Below are positions 35,400 to 43,349 of a DNA stretch of 50,962 nt, in pieces. Under the pieces are notes generated by a model. The model worked only from the letters and a program-made list of their open reading frames with translations. It searched no databases and was not told the origin of the DNA. The stretch is from Actinoplanes oryzae (GTDB taxonomy: Bacteria; Actinomycetota; Actinomycetes; Mycobacteriales; Micromonosporaceae): positions 1-50,962 of the forward strand of contig NZ_JAUQWH010000050.1 of the NCBI RefSeq assembly GCF_030757795.1. The letters run 5' to 3'. The translations under genes were made by a program, and so were the position numbers. The first letter of the stretch is position 1. Every line of letters begins with the position of its first letter.

Positions 35400-36138
35400 G
35401 GCCGCCGTCCACGGGGATCTGGACACCGGTCACGTAGCTCGCGGCCGGCGACAGGACGAACGCGGCGACCCGGCCGAACTCGGCGGGCTCGCCCAGACGG
35501 CGCAGCGGGATCTCGGCGGCCTGCCGCACGGCGGCCGCCTCCGCGTCGCCGGTGGCTTCCTGCAGGCGGCGCGTACGGCCGGTCAGGATCCGCCCCGGCA
35601 GCAGGCTCACCACCCGGATGCCGCGCGGGCCGAACTCGTCGGCCATGTCCTTGGCCACCCCGGCCAGCCCGGGGCGCAGCCCGTTGGAGATGCCGAGCCC
35701 GGTGAGCGGCGCCCGGGTCGACGTGGACAGCACGAAGGCGATCGCCCCGCCCGCCGTCAGCGCCGCCGCCACCGTCCGGGCGCAGCGCACCGAGCCCAGG
35801 AACACGGTCTCGAAGGCCGACCGCCACTGCTCGTCGCTCTGCTGCGCCGCCGTGCCGCTGCCGGGACCGCCGACCGAGATCAGCGCGCCGTCGAGCCGGC
35901 CGAAGCGCTCGGTCGCCGTCCGGACGAGCAGGCCGGGGGTGTCCGGGTCGGCCAGGTCCGCGGCCACCCCGGCGGCGCCGGGCCCGAGCCGCGCCACAGC
36001 GGCGTCGACCGGCTCGCGCGTGCGGGCCGAGACGACCACGCGGGCGCCCTCCGCCACGAGCGCCTCGGCGGTCGCGAGACCCAGCCCCTGGGAAGCGCCG
36101 GTCAGCACGAAAACGCGGTCAGCCAGTCCGAGATCCAT
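35383..36138 (-). CDS. Short-chain dehydrogenase/reductase without the Tyr-x3-Lys motif
   Basis: 251 residues with an intact N-terminal cofactor site (VFVLTGASQGLGLATAEALV, TGxxxGxG) and DLADPD for the adenine ring. Where classical SDRs have Tyr-x3-Lys, this has GISNGLRPGLAGVAK. The Asn-Asn-Ala-Gly motif is SVGGP, while STS keeps a Ser. The C-terminus EFGRVAAFVLSPAASYVTGVQIPVDGG is usual. NAD(P) binding is therefore likely, but classical SDR catalysis is not. It lies 16 bp behind the HvfC-like gene and is probably the last gene of that operon. Confidence 0.85.
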   Translation of the reverse strand: MDLGLADRVFVLTGASQGLGLATAEALVAEGARVVVSARTREPVDAAVARLGPGAAGVAADLADPDTPGLLVRTATERFGRLDGALISVGGPGSGTAAQQSDEQWRSAFETVFLGSVRCARTVAAALTAGGAIAFVLSTSTRAPLTGLGISNGLRPGLAGVAKDMADEFGPRGIRVVSLLPGRILTGRTRRLQEATGDAEAAAVRQAAEIPLRRLGEPAEFGRVAAFVLSPAASYVTGVQIPVDGGLTRML

Positions 36139-36154
36139 GCGCCGATCCTGCCAT

Positions 36155-36601
36155 TCACGCGGCCGGGCGGCGCAGCACGTGCACCCGGCCGGCGGCCTGC
36201 ACGACCCATGCGCCGGCGACCACGCGGAGCGCGGGACGGCGGCGGGGGCGCGGGGCCGAGGTGCCGTCGTAGGTCAGGGCCGCCTCGCGTACGGCGAGTT
36301 CGGCGCCCGCCGCGGCCGGGAGCTCGCCGCGGGAGCGCAGGTCGCGGGCCAGGTCCCAGCCGTCGCGCAGCGAGCCGCGCGTCGGGCGGGTCGCGGCCCA
36401 CGCGGACCAGACCCCGATCCAGGTACGCCCGAAGGCGCCCGCCAGCTCCGGCCAGTGCCGAGCCACCTCGCCCGCGCGCTTGCGGAGCAACGCCACACGG
36501 GCGGCCTCCACCAGGCGCGGGTCGAAGCCGCCGGGCAGCGGCGCCCCGGACGTCAGGGCGGCGACCAGGGCGGCCTGCCGATCGGCGAGCGACCCCGTCA
36601 T
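36155..36601 (-). CDS. HvfC-like (DUF2063-type) partner protein of the MNIO enzyme
   Basis: 148 residues. The N-terminal part DRQAALVAALTSGAPLPGGFDPRLVEAARVALLRKRAGEVARHWPELAGAFG has the helical pattern of HvfC/DUF2063 proteins, which pair with DUF692 oxidases and bind the substrate leader. The rest is basic (PRPRRRPALRVVAG). Similarity is by pattern only and weak. The start overlaps the MNIO stop by 4 nt (36598-36601), so it is coupled to the enzyme. Confidence 0.6.
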   Translation of the reverse strand: MTGSLADRQAALVAALTSGAPLPGGFDPRLVEAARVALLRKRAGEVARHWPELAGAFGRTWIGVWSAWAATRPTRGSLRDGWDLARDLRSRGELPAAAGAELAVREAALTYDGTSAPRPRRRPALRVVAGAWVVQAAGRVHVLRRPAA

Positions 36602-37419
36602 GGCGTGACGCGCGGGTAGCCCGAGGCCGCGGCGATCGCGTCGAGCTCGGCGGTGAGCGCGGCGGCCGGGGGATAGTCGCCGTCGCGTTCGAGCATGAGC
36701 GCGGGCGGGCGGTGCCGGGCGCACAGGTCCGCGACCAGCTCCAGCACCTCCCGCGGCACGGCGTCGGTGTGCGTGTCGTGGTAGATGCCGTCCGGCGTCG
36801 CCGAGCCGCCCGCGACGTGGCAGTAGGCGATGCGCTCCAGCGGCAGCCGGTCGAACAGCGCAGCCGGGTCAGTGCCCCGGTTGAGCGCGTTGGCGTACAC
36901 GTTGGCGACGTCGAGCAGCAGCAGCGCGTCGGTCCGCTCGAGGATCTCGGTCAGGAACGCACCCTCGTCCAGCTCGTCGTCGGGCCAGTCGAAGAGCGCC
37001 GCGATCGGCTCCAGCGCGATCGGCACGTCCAGCTCTTCCCGCGTACGCCGGACATTGGCGGCCACCGCGTCCACGGCGTCCCGGGTGCGGGGCAGCGGCA
37101 GCAGGTGACCCGCCTCGACGCCGCCCGCCCGCACGAACGCGATGTGCTCGCTGACCAGGGGCGCCTCGAGCCGGCGCGCCACGGCGGCGAAGTGCGCCAC
37201 GCGCTCGGGGTCGACCGGCTCCGCCCCGCCGAGCGACAACCGGGTGCCGTGCGGGATCACGGTCACCCCGCGCTCCCGGAGCCGGGTGAGCCCGTCGGGC
37301 AGCGGGCCGTCGGCGGGCACCGCCTCGGCGACCACCTCGGCGAAGCGGAGCCCGGGCAGCTGGTTCACGTACCCGGAGATCTCGGGCCGCCACCCGATCC
37401 CCACGCCGTACCCGGTCAT
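36598..37419 (-). CDS. DUF692 / MNIO iron-dependent peptide-modifying enzyme
   Basis: 273 residues, a TIM-barrel of the multinuclear non-heme iron oxidase family (DUF692), whose characterised members (MbnB, TglH and relatives) oxidise Cys residues or their neighbours in peptides. All expected metal positions are visible: H57 (IPHGTRLSLGG), E91/H92 (SEHIAF), H105 (GHLLPLP), E137 (ALEPIA), D170/N173 (LLLDVANVYANALN), H201 (CHVAGG), H214/D215/H217 (HDTHTDAV) and E244 (LMLERDGDYP). The start overlaps the stop of the Cys-tailed membrane protein (ATGA at 37416-37419). The likely substrate is that tail. Confidence 0.88.
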   Translation of the reverse strand: MTGYGVGIGWRPEISGYVNQLPGLRFAEVVAEAVPADGPLPDGLTRLRERGVTVIPHGTRLSLGGAEPVDPERVAHFAAVARRLEAPLVSEHIAFVRAGGVEAGHLLPLPRTRDAVDAVAANVRRTREELDVPIALEPIAALFDWPDDELDEGAFLTEILERTDALLLLDVANVYANALNRGTDPAALFDRLPLERIAYCHVAGGSATPDGIYHDTHTDAVPREVLELVADLCARHRPPALMLERDGDYPPAAALTAELDAIAAASGYPRVTP

Positions 37420-38300
37420 CCGCCGCAGCCTCCGCCGCCGCAGCCACCGCCACCGCAGGAACTGCCGCCGGAGTCCCCGCCGCCGTAGCTGCCGGAGTCG
37501 CCGCCGGTGCCGGACGCCGTCGCGTTGCGCTGGATCTCGGCCTCCGCGGCGAACGCGGGGTCCATGGCGTAGAGCGACGCGGCGCCGAACAGGGCCACGC
37601 CCATGGCGGCACCGCTCGCGCCGTAGGTGGCGTACGAGGGGGAGTGGCTCGGGGCGAGATAGTCGTGCTGGCGGCGGACCGCGGTCATGCCCCGGGTGGC
37701 CGCTCCCGTTGCGCGGCCGGTGCGGCGCCCCAGGAAGACCGTCGCGCAGGCCGCGATCACGAGAGCGGTGACGAGGAAGCCGACCGGCTTGCCGTTCGCG
37801 ACCCCGGCGGCGAACCGGGCGATGCCGATGACGAGCAGGGCGAGCATGGGCAGGGCCCAGAGCCGGGCCGTGCGGATCGTGTCGGCGGACACGGCCAGCC
37901 CCTGCCGCTCCAGGCCGGCGCGGAGCTGGTCGAGCGCCGAGCGTACGTGCTGGTCGGTGAGCAGGTCGCGGGCCCGCTCGTGGTTGCCGGCCGCGTGGTG
38001 GATCGCGGTGTCGAGCGGCGTGACGCCGGCCGGCAGCGGTCCGCTCTGCGCGAGTCGCCGGCCGGAGACGGCGGTCACGGCGCCGGCGCTGCGCAGGCCG
38101 CTGAGCGCCGCGTAGACGGCGAGGCGGTCGCCGCCGTTGAGATAGGCGATCTGCTGCGGGCCGAGGCTGCCGATGCTGGTGCTCCGGTCGCCGCGGAAGA
38201 GGATGCGGCGATGCACGGCGGCCGCGACGAGGACCGCCACGACGGCGGCGAAGAAGAGGGCGAGGAAGGCAGGACCCGAGATGCCCCAGGTGTCGGTCAT
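37416..38300 (-). CDS. TIGR04222-like membrane protein with a Cys-Gly C-terminal tail
   Basis: 294 residues. One helix near the N-terminus (about 8-29), a soluble domain (about 40-140; LGPQQIAYLNGGDRLAVYAAL), two helices (about 147-190) and a further hydrophobic stretch (about 226-246). The last 30 residues become Gly/Ser-rich and end SCGGGGCGGGGCGG with Cys 282, 287 and 292 exactly five residues apart. Such tailed membrane proteins occur beside DUF692 enzymes in actinomycetes, and the Cys tail is the evident candidate substrate. GGAGG 7 nt before the ATG at 38300 fixes the start. It is the first gene of the coupled cassette, 56 bp behind acnR. Confidence 0.8.
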   Translation of the reverse strand: MTDTWGISGPAFLALFFAAVVAVLVAAAVHRRILFRGDRSTSIGSLGPQQIAYLNGGDRLAVYAALSGLRSAGAVTAVSGRRLAQSGPLPAGVTPLDTAIHHAAGNHERARDLLTDQHVRSALDQLRAGLERQGLAVSADTIRTARLWALPMLALLVIGIARFAAGVANGKPVGFLVTALVIAACATVFLGRRTGRATGAATRGMTAVRRQHDYLAPSHSPSYATYGASGAAMGVALFGAASLYAMDPAFAAEAEIQRNATASGTGGDSGSYGGGDSGGSSCGGGGCGGGGCGG

Positions 38301-38356
38301 GTGCACACCTCCATGCCGGCTTGAGCCTTCATTGTGCAGGCGCGCGCAAGGGCTGG

Positions 38357-38932
38357 TCAGGACCGCCGCACGGCGCCTTCCACGACGTCGAGGACGCGGC
38401 TGAGCTCCCCGGCCGGGCGGCCGGTCGCGAGGTGCAGGACCAGGCCGTCGTACGCCAGCTCGAGGAACTGGGTCAGCACCTCCACCGGCACGTCGTCGCG
38501 CAGCACGCCGGCCTCCCGCTGCCGCTCGAGGCGCTCGCGGGTCGCGGAGGCGATCGCGGCCGAGCGCTCGGCCCAGCGCTTGGCGAACTCGGGGTCCGTG
38601 CGCAGCCGCCGGGACACCTCGAGCTGGCTGCCGAGCCAGCCGGCGGTGTCGTTGCTCGCCCCGGCCCGGTCGAGCAGGTCGCGCATCACCTGAACGAGGC
38701 CGTGGCGGCCCACCGTCTCGACCATCGCGGCGGCGTCGTCCTCGGCCACCGCCAGGAACAACGACTCCTTGTCCCGGAAGTGATGGAAGATCGCACCGCG
38801 GGACAGGCCCGTGGCCTCCTCGAGGCGGCGTACCGTGGCACCCTCGTAGCCGTAACGTGCGAAACAGCCGCGAGCCGCCCCGAGGATCTCGTGGCGGCGG
38901 GCTTCAAGCTGGTCCTGGCTCACCCTGGGCAC
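38357..38932 (-). CDS. acnR: AcnR-like TetR-family repressor
   Basis: 191 residues. The HTH RRHEILGAARGCFARYGYEGATVRRLEEATGLSRGAIFHHFRDKESLFLAVAEDDAA closely follows the AcnR repressor of aconitase known from Corynebacterium (EGATVRRLEEATGxSRGAIFHHFxDKxxLFLA). In most actinomycetes acnR lies next to acn; here acn is about 7.7 kb away on the same strand. A palindrome 34 bp before its ATG recurs in the acn promoter. The gene may also read into the Cys-tail operon behind it. Confidence 0.8.
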   Translation of the reverse strand: MPRVSQDQLEARRHEILGAARGCFARYGYEGATVRRLEEATGLSRGAIFHHFRDKESLFLAVAEDDAAAMVETVGRHGLVQVMRDLLDRAGASNDTAGWLGSQLEVSRRLRTDPEFAKRWAERSAAIASATRERLERQREAGVLRDDVPVEVLTQFLELAYDGLVLHLATGRPAGELSRVLDVVEGAVRRS

Positions 38933-38965
38933 GCAGCGATGGTGTCACGCCGGTTCCGGCGGCTG

Positions 38966-38985
38966 CAATCCGTACGTACGGCTTG
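38966..38985. promoter_or_regulatory. Near-perfect 20-bp palindrome upstream of acnR
   Basis: caatccgtacgtacggcttg: 10-bp arms with one mismatch and the central palindrome ccgtacgtacgg. A candidate autoregulatory site. It matches 16 of 20 bases at 49496-49515, upstream of acn. Confidence 0.6.
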
Positions 38986-39059
38986 CGATACGCGCCATAC
39001 GGCGCGCGGACCCGGCACTGTTAACACTCTTGGGCTGTTCGGCCCGGTATTCACTCACG

Positions 39060-39065
39060 TAGAGT
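39060..39065 (+). promoter_or_regulatory. -10 box for a leaderless HAD-gene transcript
   Basis: TAGAGT ends 7 nt before the GTG at 39073; no RBS. Confidence 0.35.
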
Positions 39066-39072
39066 GCCCCGC

Positions 39073-39726
39073 GTGCCCCTCGTCTTCCTCGCCTTGGACG
39101 ACACCCTGCTCGACCGCAGCGGGGCGTTCAAGCTGTGGGCGAAGAGCTTCCTCGACGAGATCGGCGCCCCGCACGAGGATCTGGACTGGCTGCTCTCCGT
39201 CGACGCGGACGGCCTGACCTCCCGCTGGGACCTGGGCGACGCCATCCGCGAGCGCTACCAGCTGCCGTTCACCTCGATCGACATGGTCGAGGAGCTGCAC
39301 GAGGGCCCGCTGGCCTACGAGCGCCTCGACCCGCTGGTCGCCTGCGCCCTGCAGATCGCCGGCGACGCGGGCTGGGTGCCGGTCGTGGTCACCAACGGCC
39401 CGCACGAGCAGCAGGAGAGCCGCATCCGCCGCACCGGCCTCGACCGCTACGTCGCCGACTGGGTGATCTCCGGGCAGGCCGGCGTGAGCAAGCCCAACCC
39501 GCGCATCTTCGCCCTGGCCGCCCAGCGCGTCCGCATGCGCCTGGGCGGCGCGTGGATCGTCGGCGACAGCCCCGAGGCCGACATCGGCGGCGCCGCGGCC
39601 ATGGGCCTGCCCAGCGTGTGGCTGCACCGCGGCCGCGACTGGATCGATCAGCGCTTCGCCCCGACCCGCGTGGTCGGCAACGTGATCCAGGGGCTCTCCG
39701 CCGTCATGGCGTCCCCGTCGCGCTGA
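39073..39726 (+). CDS. HAD-family hydrolase
   Basis: 217 residues, haloacid dehalogenase superfamily with a helical cap. Motif I is VFLALDDTLLDRSG (DxDxT reads as L-D-D-T, so the first nucleophile position is the Ala-Leu-Asp-Asp context). Motif II is VVVTNGP, the Lys is in GVSKPNPRIF, and motif IV is WIVGDSPEADIGGAAAMG. It is probably a small-molecule phosphatase. The GTG at 39073 is chosen because of the TAGAGT box; GTG 39064 is also possible. It overlaps the convergent TetR gene by 23 nt. Confidence 0.85.
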   Translation: MPLVFLALDDTLLDRSGAFKLWAKSFLDEIGAPHEDLDWLLSVDADGLTSRWDLGDAIRERYQLPFTSIDMVEELHEGPLAYERLDPLVACALQIAGDAGWVPVVVTNGPHEQQESRIRRTGLDRYVADWVISGQAGVSKPNPRIFALAAQRVRMRLGGAWIVGDSPEADIGGAAAMGLPSVWLHRGRDWIDQRFAPTRVVGNVIQGLSAVMASPSR

Positions 39727-40330
39727 ACCAGCGGTCCAGCTCGCCGAGGACGTTCTCGACCGGGGGGCGCAGGGCCCCGGCGATCGCGGCCGGGGTCGCG
39801 CCCTCGCGGGTCAGCCGGCCCGTCTCGCCGATGATGATCCGGAAGACGCCGGCCAGTGCGATGCCGTGCAGGCGGGCCAGCTCCGGGGCGATGGCGCCGC
39901 TCTCGGCGACGGCCGCCGCCAGCGCGGTGGCCTGGCGGTCGCTCACCTCGAGGGCGAGCCGGTTGACCGTCGGGCTGACCGCCGCCAGATAGCCGAGGCT
40001 GCCGCGGGCGTTCTCCGCGGGCTGGTCGCGGATCGCCTCGATCATCGCCAGGACCGGGCCACGGATCGCGGCGGCGGGGCTCGTGCCGGCCGGCCGGGTG
40101 CGGATCAGCTCGGTCAGCTGCTCGTTGAGCTCCTGCTCGCGATCGGCGACCAGCTGCTCCTTGGCCGGGAAGTAGTTGTAGAGCGTCTGCTCCGCCACCT
40201 CGGCCGCGCGGGCGATCTCGCTGACGGTCACGTGCTCGTAGCCCCGCTCGGCGAACAGGCGTGCCGCCGTGTCCGCGATCAGCCGGCGGGTGCGTGCCTT
40301 CTTGCGCTCACGAAGTCCTGGTTCAGCCAC
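39704..40330 (-). CDS. TetR-family repressor (next to an MFS exporter)
   Basis: 208 residues. HTH: KARTRRLIADTAARLFAERGYEHVTVSEIARAAEVAEQTLYNYFPAKEQLVADRE. The ligand domain is variable and gives no hint of the inducer. It is divergent from the MFS gene with a 61-bp spacer carrying direct repeats, the usual layout of a local efflux repressor. GTG start. Confidence 0.9.
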   Translation of the reverse strand: MAEPGLRERKKARTRRLIADTAARLFAERGYEHVTVSEIARAAEVAEQTLYNYFPAKEQLVADREQELNEQLTELIRTRPAGTSPAAAIRGPVLAMIEAIRDQPAENARGSLGYLAAVSPTVNRLALEVSDRQATALAAAVAESGAIAPELARLHGIALAGVFRIIIGETGRLTREGATPAAIAGALRPPVENVLGELDRWFSATGTP

Positions 40331-40356
40331 GGCGGAAGTGTATCAAGCCACAAAAC

Positions 40357-40388
40357 TAGGGTGCGCTCTAAAAATGGCGTACGGTCTA
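40357..40388. promoter_or_regulatory. Two 14-bp imperfect direct repeats in the TetR/MFS spacer
   Basis: tagggtgcgctcta (40357-40370) and tggcgtacggtcta (40375-40388), 10 of 14 matching, 18 bp apart. Probable binding sites for the divergent TetR. Confidence 0.4.
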
Positions 40389-40391
40389 ATC

Positions 40392-41840
40392 ATGTTCACG
40401 ACGAAGACGCGGATCGCCCTCGCCGGCCTGTCCGCGGTGTTCCTGTTCGAGATGCTCGACAACTCGATCCTCAACGTGGCGCTCCCCACGATCGGCCGGG
40501 AGCTGCACGCCTCGACGCTGGCGCTGCAGTGGGTGACCGGCGCCTACGCGGTGGTGTTCGGCGGGCTGATGCTCGTCTTCGGCGCCGTCGCGGACCGGTA
40601 CGGCCGGCGCCGCGTCATGCTCGCCGGGCTGACCCTGCTCGGCGCCGCGAGCCTCGCCACGGCGTTCGTGACGACCGCGGAGCAGCTGATCGCCGTCCGG
40701 GCGGTGACGGGCGTGGCGGCGGCCATGACGACCCCCGGCTCGATCGCGCTGGCCTTCCGCCTCTTCACCGACGACGGTCCCCGGGTCCGCGCGATGACCC
40801 TCATCACCACCGTGGGCCTGGTCGGGCTCGCCATCGGCCCGACGGCCGGCGGCCTCGTCCTCGCCGTCGCCCCGTGGCAGGTCCTGCTGCTGGTCAACGT
40901 GCCGATCGCCGTCCTCGCCCTCCTCGGCATCCGCGCCGGCATCGCCCCCGACGAGGCCGGCGAGCTGCACCGCGACCCGGTGGACGTCCCGGGCGCGGTG
41001 CTCGGCACGGCGACGATCGTGCTCGCGCTCGTCGCGCCCACGCTCTTCGTCGACGAGGGCGCCGGCTCCTGGCAGCCCTGGGCGGCCACCGCCGCGGCCG
41101 TCGCGGCGGCCGCGCTCTTCGTGCTGCGCGAGCGCGCGGCGGCGTACCCCCTGCTCGATCTGAGGCTTCTCGCCCGCCCGCTGGTCTCCGCGGGCCTGGC
41201 CTACAAGGCCGCGACCGGCCTGGCCGTCGCCGGCCTGGGCTACCTGGTGACCCTGCAGCTGCAACTGGAGTGGGGCTGGTCACCGGCCCTGGCCTCCGCC
41301 GGCCTGCTGCCGCAGGTGCTCGTGCTGATCGCCGCCGGGCCGTTCGTCAACCGGTTCGTGGAGCGCGCCGGTCTCGGGCGGGCCGCCTGGACGAGCTCGT
41401 TCGCGGTCGTGGCCGGGCTCGCCGTCTACGCCGTGGCGGGCCGCTTCGGCTACGTCTGGATCGCACTCTCCCTCTCCCTGGTCGCCGTCGCGATCCGCGT
41501 GGTCGGCGTGGTCGCGGGCGTCAACGTGATGCGCGGCCTGCCGGAGAACAGGACCTCGATCGGCGCCGCCCTCGTCGACACCGCCTCCGAGGTCTCCTCC
41601 GGCGCCGGCGTGGCGGTCGGGGGCACCATCCTCGCAGCGATGTTCACCGGCGCGATCACCGCGCCGCAGTGGAGCGATCGGCAGACGGCGGAGTTCGAGC
41701 ACGCGGTCACGCTCGCGGGTCTCGTCCTCACCGCCGTGGCCGCCCTCCTCGTGGGATGGGCCATGCGGCGGACCAGCCGGGGTGGTGCCGTCGCTCCCCA
41801 GGCCGCCGGCCACCCCAGCGCAGCTGACAGTCGTGCATAG
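40392..41840 (+). CDS. DHA2-type MFS drug exporter
   Basis: 482 residues with about 14 hydrophobic segments. The first helix region carries FLFEMLDNSILNVALPTIGRELHAS (the D-x-x-I-x-N-V-A-L-P motif of DHA2 drug:H+ antiporters) and the loop motif GAVADRYGRRRVMLAG. The position beside a divergent TetR suggests inducible efflux. The start is uncertain; ATG 40392 gives a standard N-terminus and 40374 would add six residues. Confidence 0.9.
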   Translation: MFTTKTRIALAGLSAVFLFEMLDNSILNVALPTIGRELHASTLALQWVTGAYAVVFGGLMLVFGAVADRYGRRRVMLAGLTLLGAASLATAFVTTAEQLIAVRAVTGVAAAMTTPGSIALAFRLFTDDGPRVRAMTLITTVGLVGLAIGPTAGGLVLAVAPWQVLLLVNVPIAVLALLGIRAGIAPDEAGELHRDPVDVPGAVLGTATIVLALVAPTLFVDEGAGSWQPWAATAAAVAAAALFVLRERAAAYPLLDLRLLARPLVSAGLAYKAATGLAVAGLGYLVTLQLQLEWGWSPALASAGLLPQVLVLIAAGPFVNRFVERAGLGRAAWTSSFAVVAGLAVYAVAGRFGYVWIALSLSLVAVAIRVVGVVAGVNVMRGLPENRTSIGAALVDTASEVSSGAGVAVGGTILAAMFTGAITAPQWSDRQTAEFEHAVTLAGLVLTAVAALLVGWAMRRTSRGGAVAPQAAGHPSAADSRA

Positions 41841-41905
41841 CGGTCCGGCCACCGCGCTGTGCCCGCGGTGGCGAAATGCGCCTGCCGAAGATCTAAGCTT
41901 CCGGC

Positions 41906-42151
41906 ATGGATGACAAAGAGGTGCTGGGCCGGATCCACGGCCTGGTCGACGAAGAGCACAAGCTGCGCGAGCAGCTGAGCCAGGGCAAGCTCAGCGCCGA
42001 CGAGGAGCACGCCCGGCTGAAGGAGGTCGAGGAGGCGCTCGACCAGTGCTGGGACCTGCTCCGCCGGCGCCGTGCCGCCCGGGAGTTCGGCAACAACCCC
42101 GACACCGAGCAGGCGCACAGCACCGGCGAGGTCGAGGGCTACCTCCAGTGA
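41906..42151 (+). CDS. DUF2630 family protein
   Basis: 81 residues, mostly one long charged coiled coil: LGRIHGLVDEEHKLREQLSQGKLSADEEHARLKEVEEALDQCWDLLRRRRAAREFG, a pattern matching DUF2630. Function unknown. TAAGCT ends 6 nt before the ATG at 41906 and no RBS is seen, so it may be leaderless. Confidence 0.8.
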   Translation: MDDKEVLGRIHGLVDEEHKLREQLSQGKLSADEEHARLKEVEEALDQCWDLLRRRRAAREFGNNPDTEQAHSTGEVEGYLQ

Positions 42152-42157
42152 GGTGCC

Positions 42158-42184
42158 GCGGCCGCCGGGGCCTCCGGCGGCCGC
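42158..42184. terminator. Bidirectional terminator between DUF2630 and the RIO kinase genes
   Basis: gcggccgccgg (42158-42168), loop ggcct, ccggcggccgc (42174-42184): a perfect 11-bp stem between convergent genes. Confidence 0.7.
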
Positions 42185-42187
42185 GCC

Positions 42188-43105
42188 TCACAGCAGCCCG
42201 GCCTCGTACTGCAGGCGCTCGACCAGCTCCTGCTGGTCGACCACGAGCCCGCGCGCGGTGAACCAGCTCGCGACGTTCTTCACGTCGCGGGCCAGGAAGT
42301 CGCCGCCGGCCGGGTTGGCGATCACGTCGACCACCTGCGGGAAGTCGATGACCACCAGCCGCCCGTCGTGCACCAGGATGTTGTAGGGCGACAGGTCGCC
42401 GTGCGCCACCTGCGCCCGGGCCAGCACGCTGAAGGCGTCGACCGCCTGGCGCCAGAGGTCCGCCAGCTCGTCCGGGTCCGGGCGCAGCTGCGCGAGCCGC
42501 GGCGCGGCCTCACCCGTCTCCCAGTCGCCGATGAACTCCAGCATCAACTCGGTGCCGATGATCTGCACCGGGTAGGGCACCGCGATCGTCCCGCCCTCGG
42601 CGGCCACCTGCCACAGGTGTGACAGCGCCCCGAACTCGGCCTGCGCCCACTGCCCGGCGATCATCTGCTTGCCGAAGCTGGTGCGGTTGGTCATGGCCCG
42701 CATCTCGCGCGAGCGCCGGACGCGCCGGCCCTCGAGATAGCCCGCGTCCCGGTGGAACAGCCGGTGATCGCCGTCCCGGTAGCGCTTCGCGGCCAGCATG
42801 CTGGTCCTGTCGGTGTCGGGCACGGCCCGCCGGACCAGGAAGACGTCCGCTTCCTTGCCGGTCTTGAGCATGCCCAGCTCGGTGTCCACCGCGCCGTACT
42901 CGGTGCGCACCCACTCGGGGCGCGGCTGCGGGCCGTGCAGGGCCCCGTCCCACGTGGACCAGCGGTCGCCGGTCGCGGGCAGGTCGGGCTCCTCGCTCAG
43001 CTGCGGCTCGAGCCGCCCCCGCGGGACGAAGTCGGGTTCGTCGTCGTCGAACTTGCGACGGCCGCGGCGCATGGTCGCCGGGCCGAGAGAATCGTGCTCT
43101 CGCAC
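42188..43105 (-). CDS. RIO-type serine/threonine protein kinase
   Basis: 305 residues. The kinase core keeps the P-loop-like LKTGKEADVFLV, the ATP Lys (AAKRYR), the catalytic loop QVAHGDLSPYNILVHDG (HxDxSxxN) and the metal Asp (LVVIDFPQ). The N-terminal 50 residues are charged, with two CK2-like acidic clusters. RIO kinases act in ribosome maturation in archaea and eukaryotes; bacterial RIO proteins are less understood. GTG 43105 has GAGGAG 8 nt upstream. Confidence 0.9.
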   Translation of the reverse strand: MREHDSLGPATMRRGRRKFDDDEPDFVPRGRLEPQLSEEPDLPATGDRWSTWDGALHGPQPRPEWVRTEYGAVDTELGMLKTGKEADVFLVRRAVPDTDRTSMLAAKRYRDGDHRLFHRDAGYLEGRRVRRSREMRAMTNRTSFGKQMIAGQWAQAEFGALSHLWQVAAEGGTIAVPYPVQIIGTELMLEFIGDWETGEAAPRLAQLRPDPDELADLWRQAVDAFSVLARAQVAHGDLSPYNILVHDGRLVVIDFPQVVDVIANPAGGDFLARDVKNVASWFTARGLVVDQQELVERLQYEAGLL

Positions 43106-43349
43106 TGGAGGGTCTCCTCGGAGAAGAAGGAAGTCTGGTGAACCTGGGCAGGGGTCATCACAAAGACAGCCATGGGTTCACCCCCTTCATCCGGGACCTT
43201 CTCGGTCGTGCGGGAAGGACTCTGCCGCGCGCCGGGCGACCGCGCAACCTATTTATCGGGTACGCCGGTCGCGGTGTACAGCACCCGGCAAAGCTCGGCA
43301 CCGTCCGGAGCTCGCCGTGCCCGCGCGTCCTTCCCGGTCGCGCAAGGCA

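Noticed and set aside
34014..35426. 470-residue minus-strand open frame opposite the MurF-like gene
   Set aside because: Low-complexity antisense; the plus strand has recognisable Mur-ligase framework.
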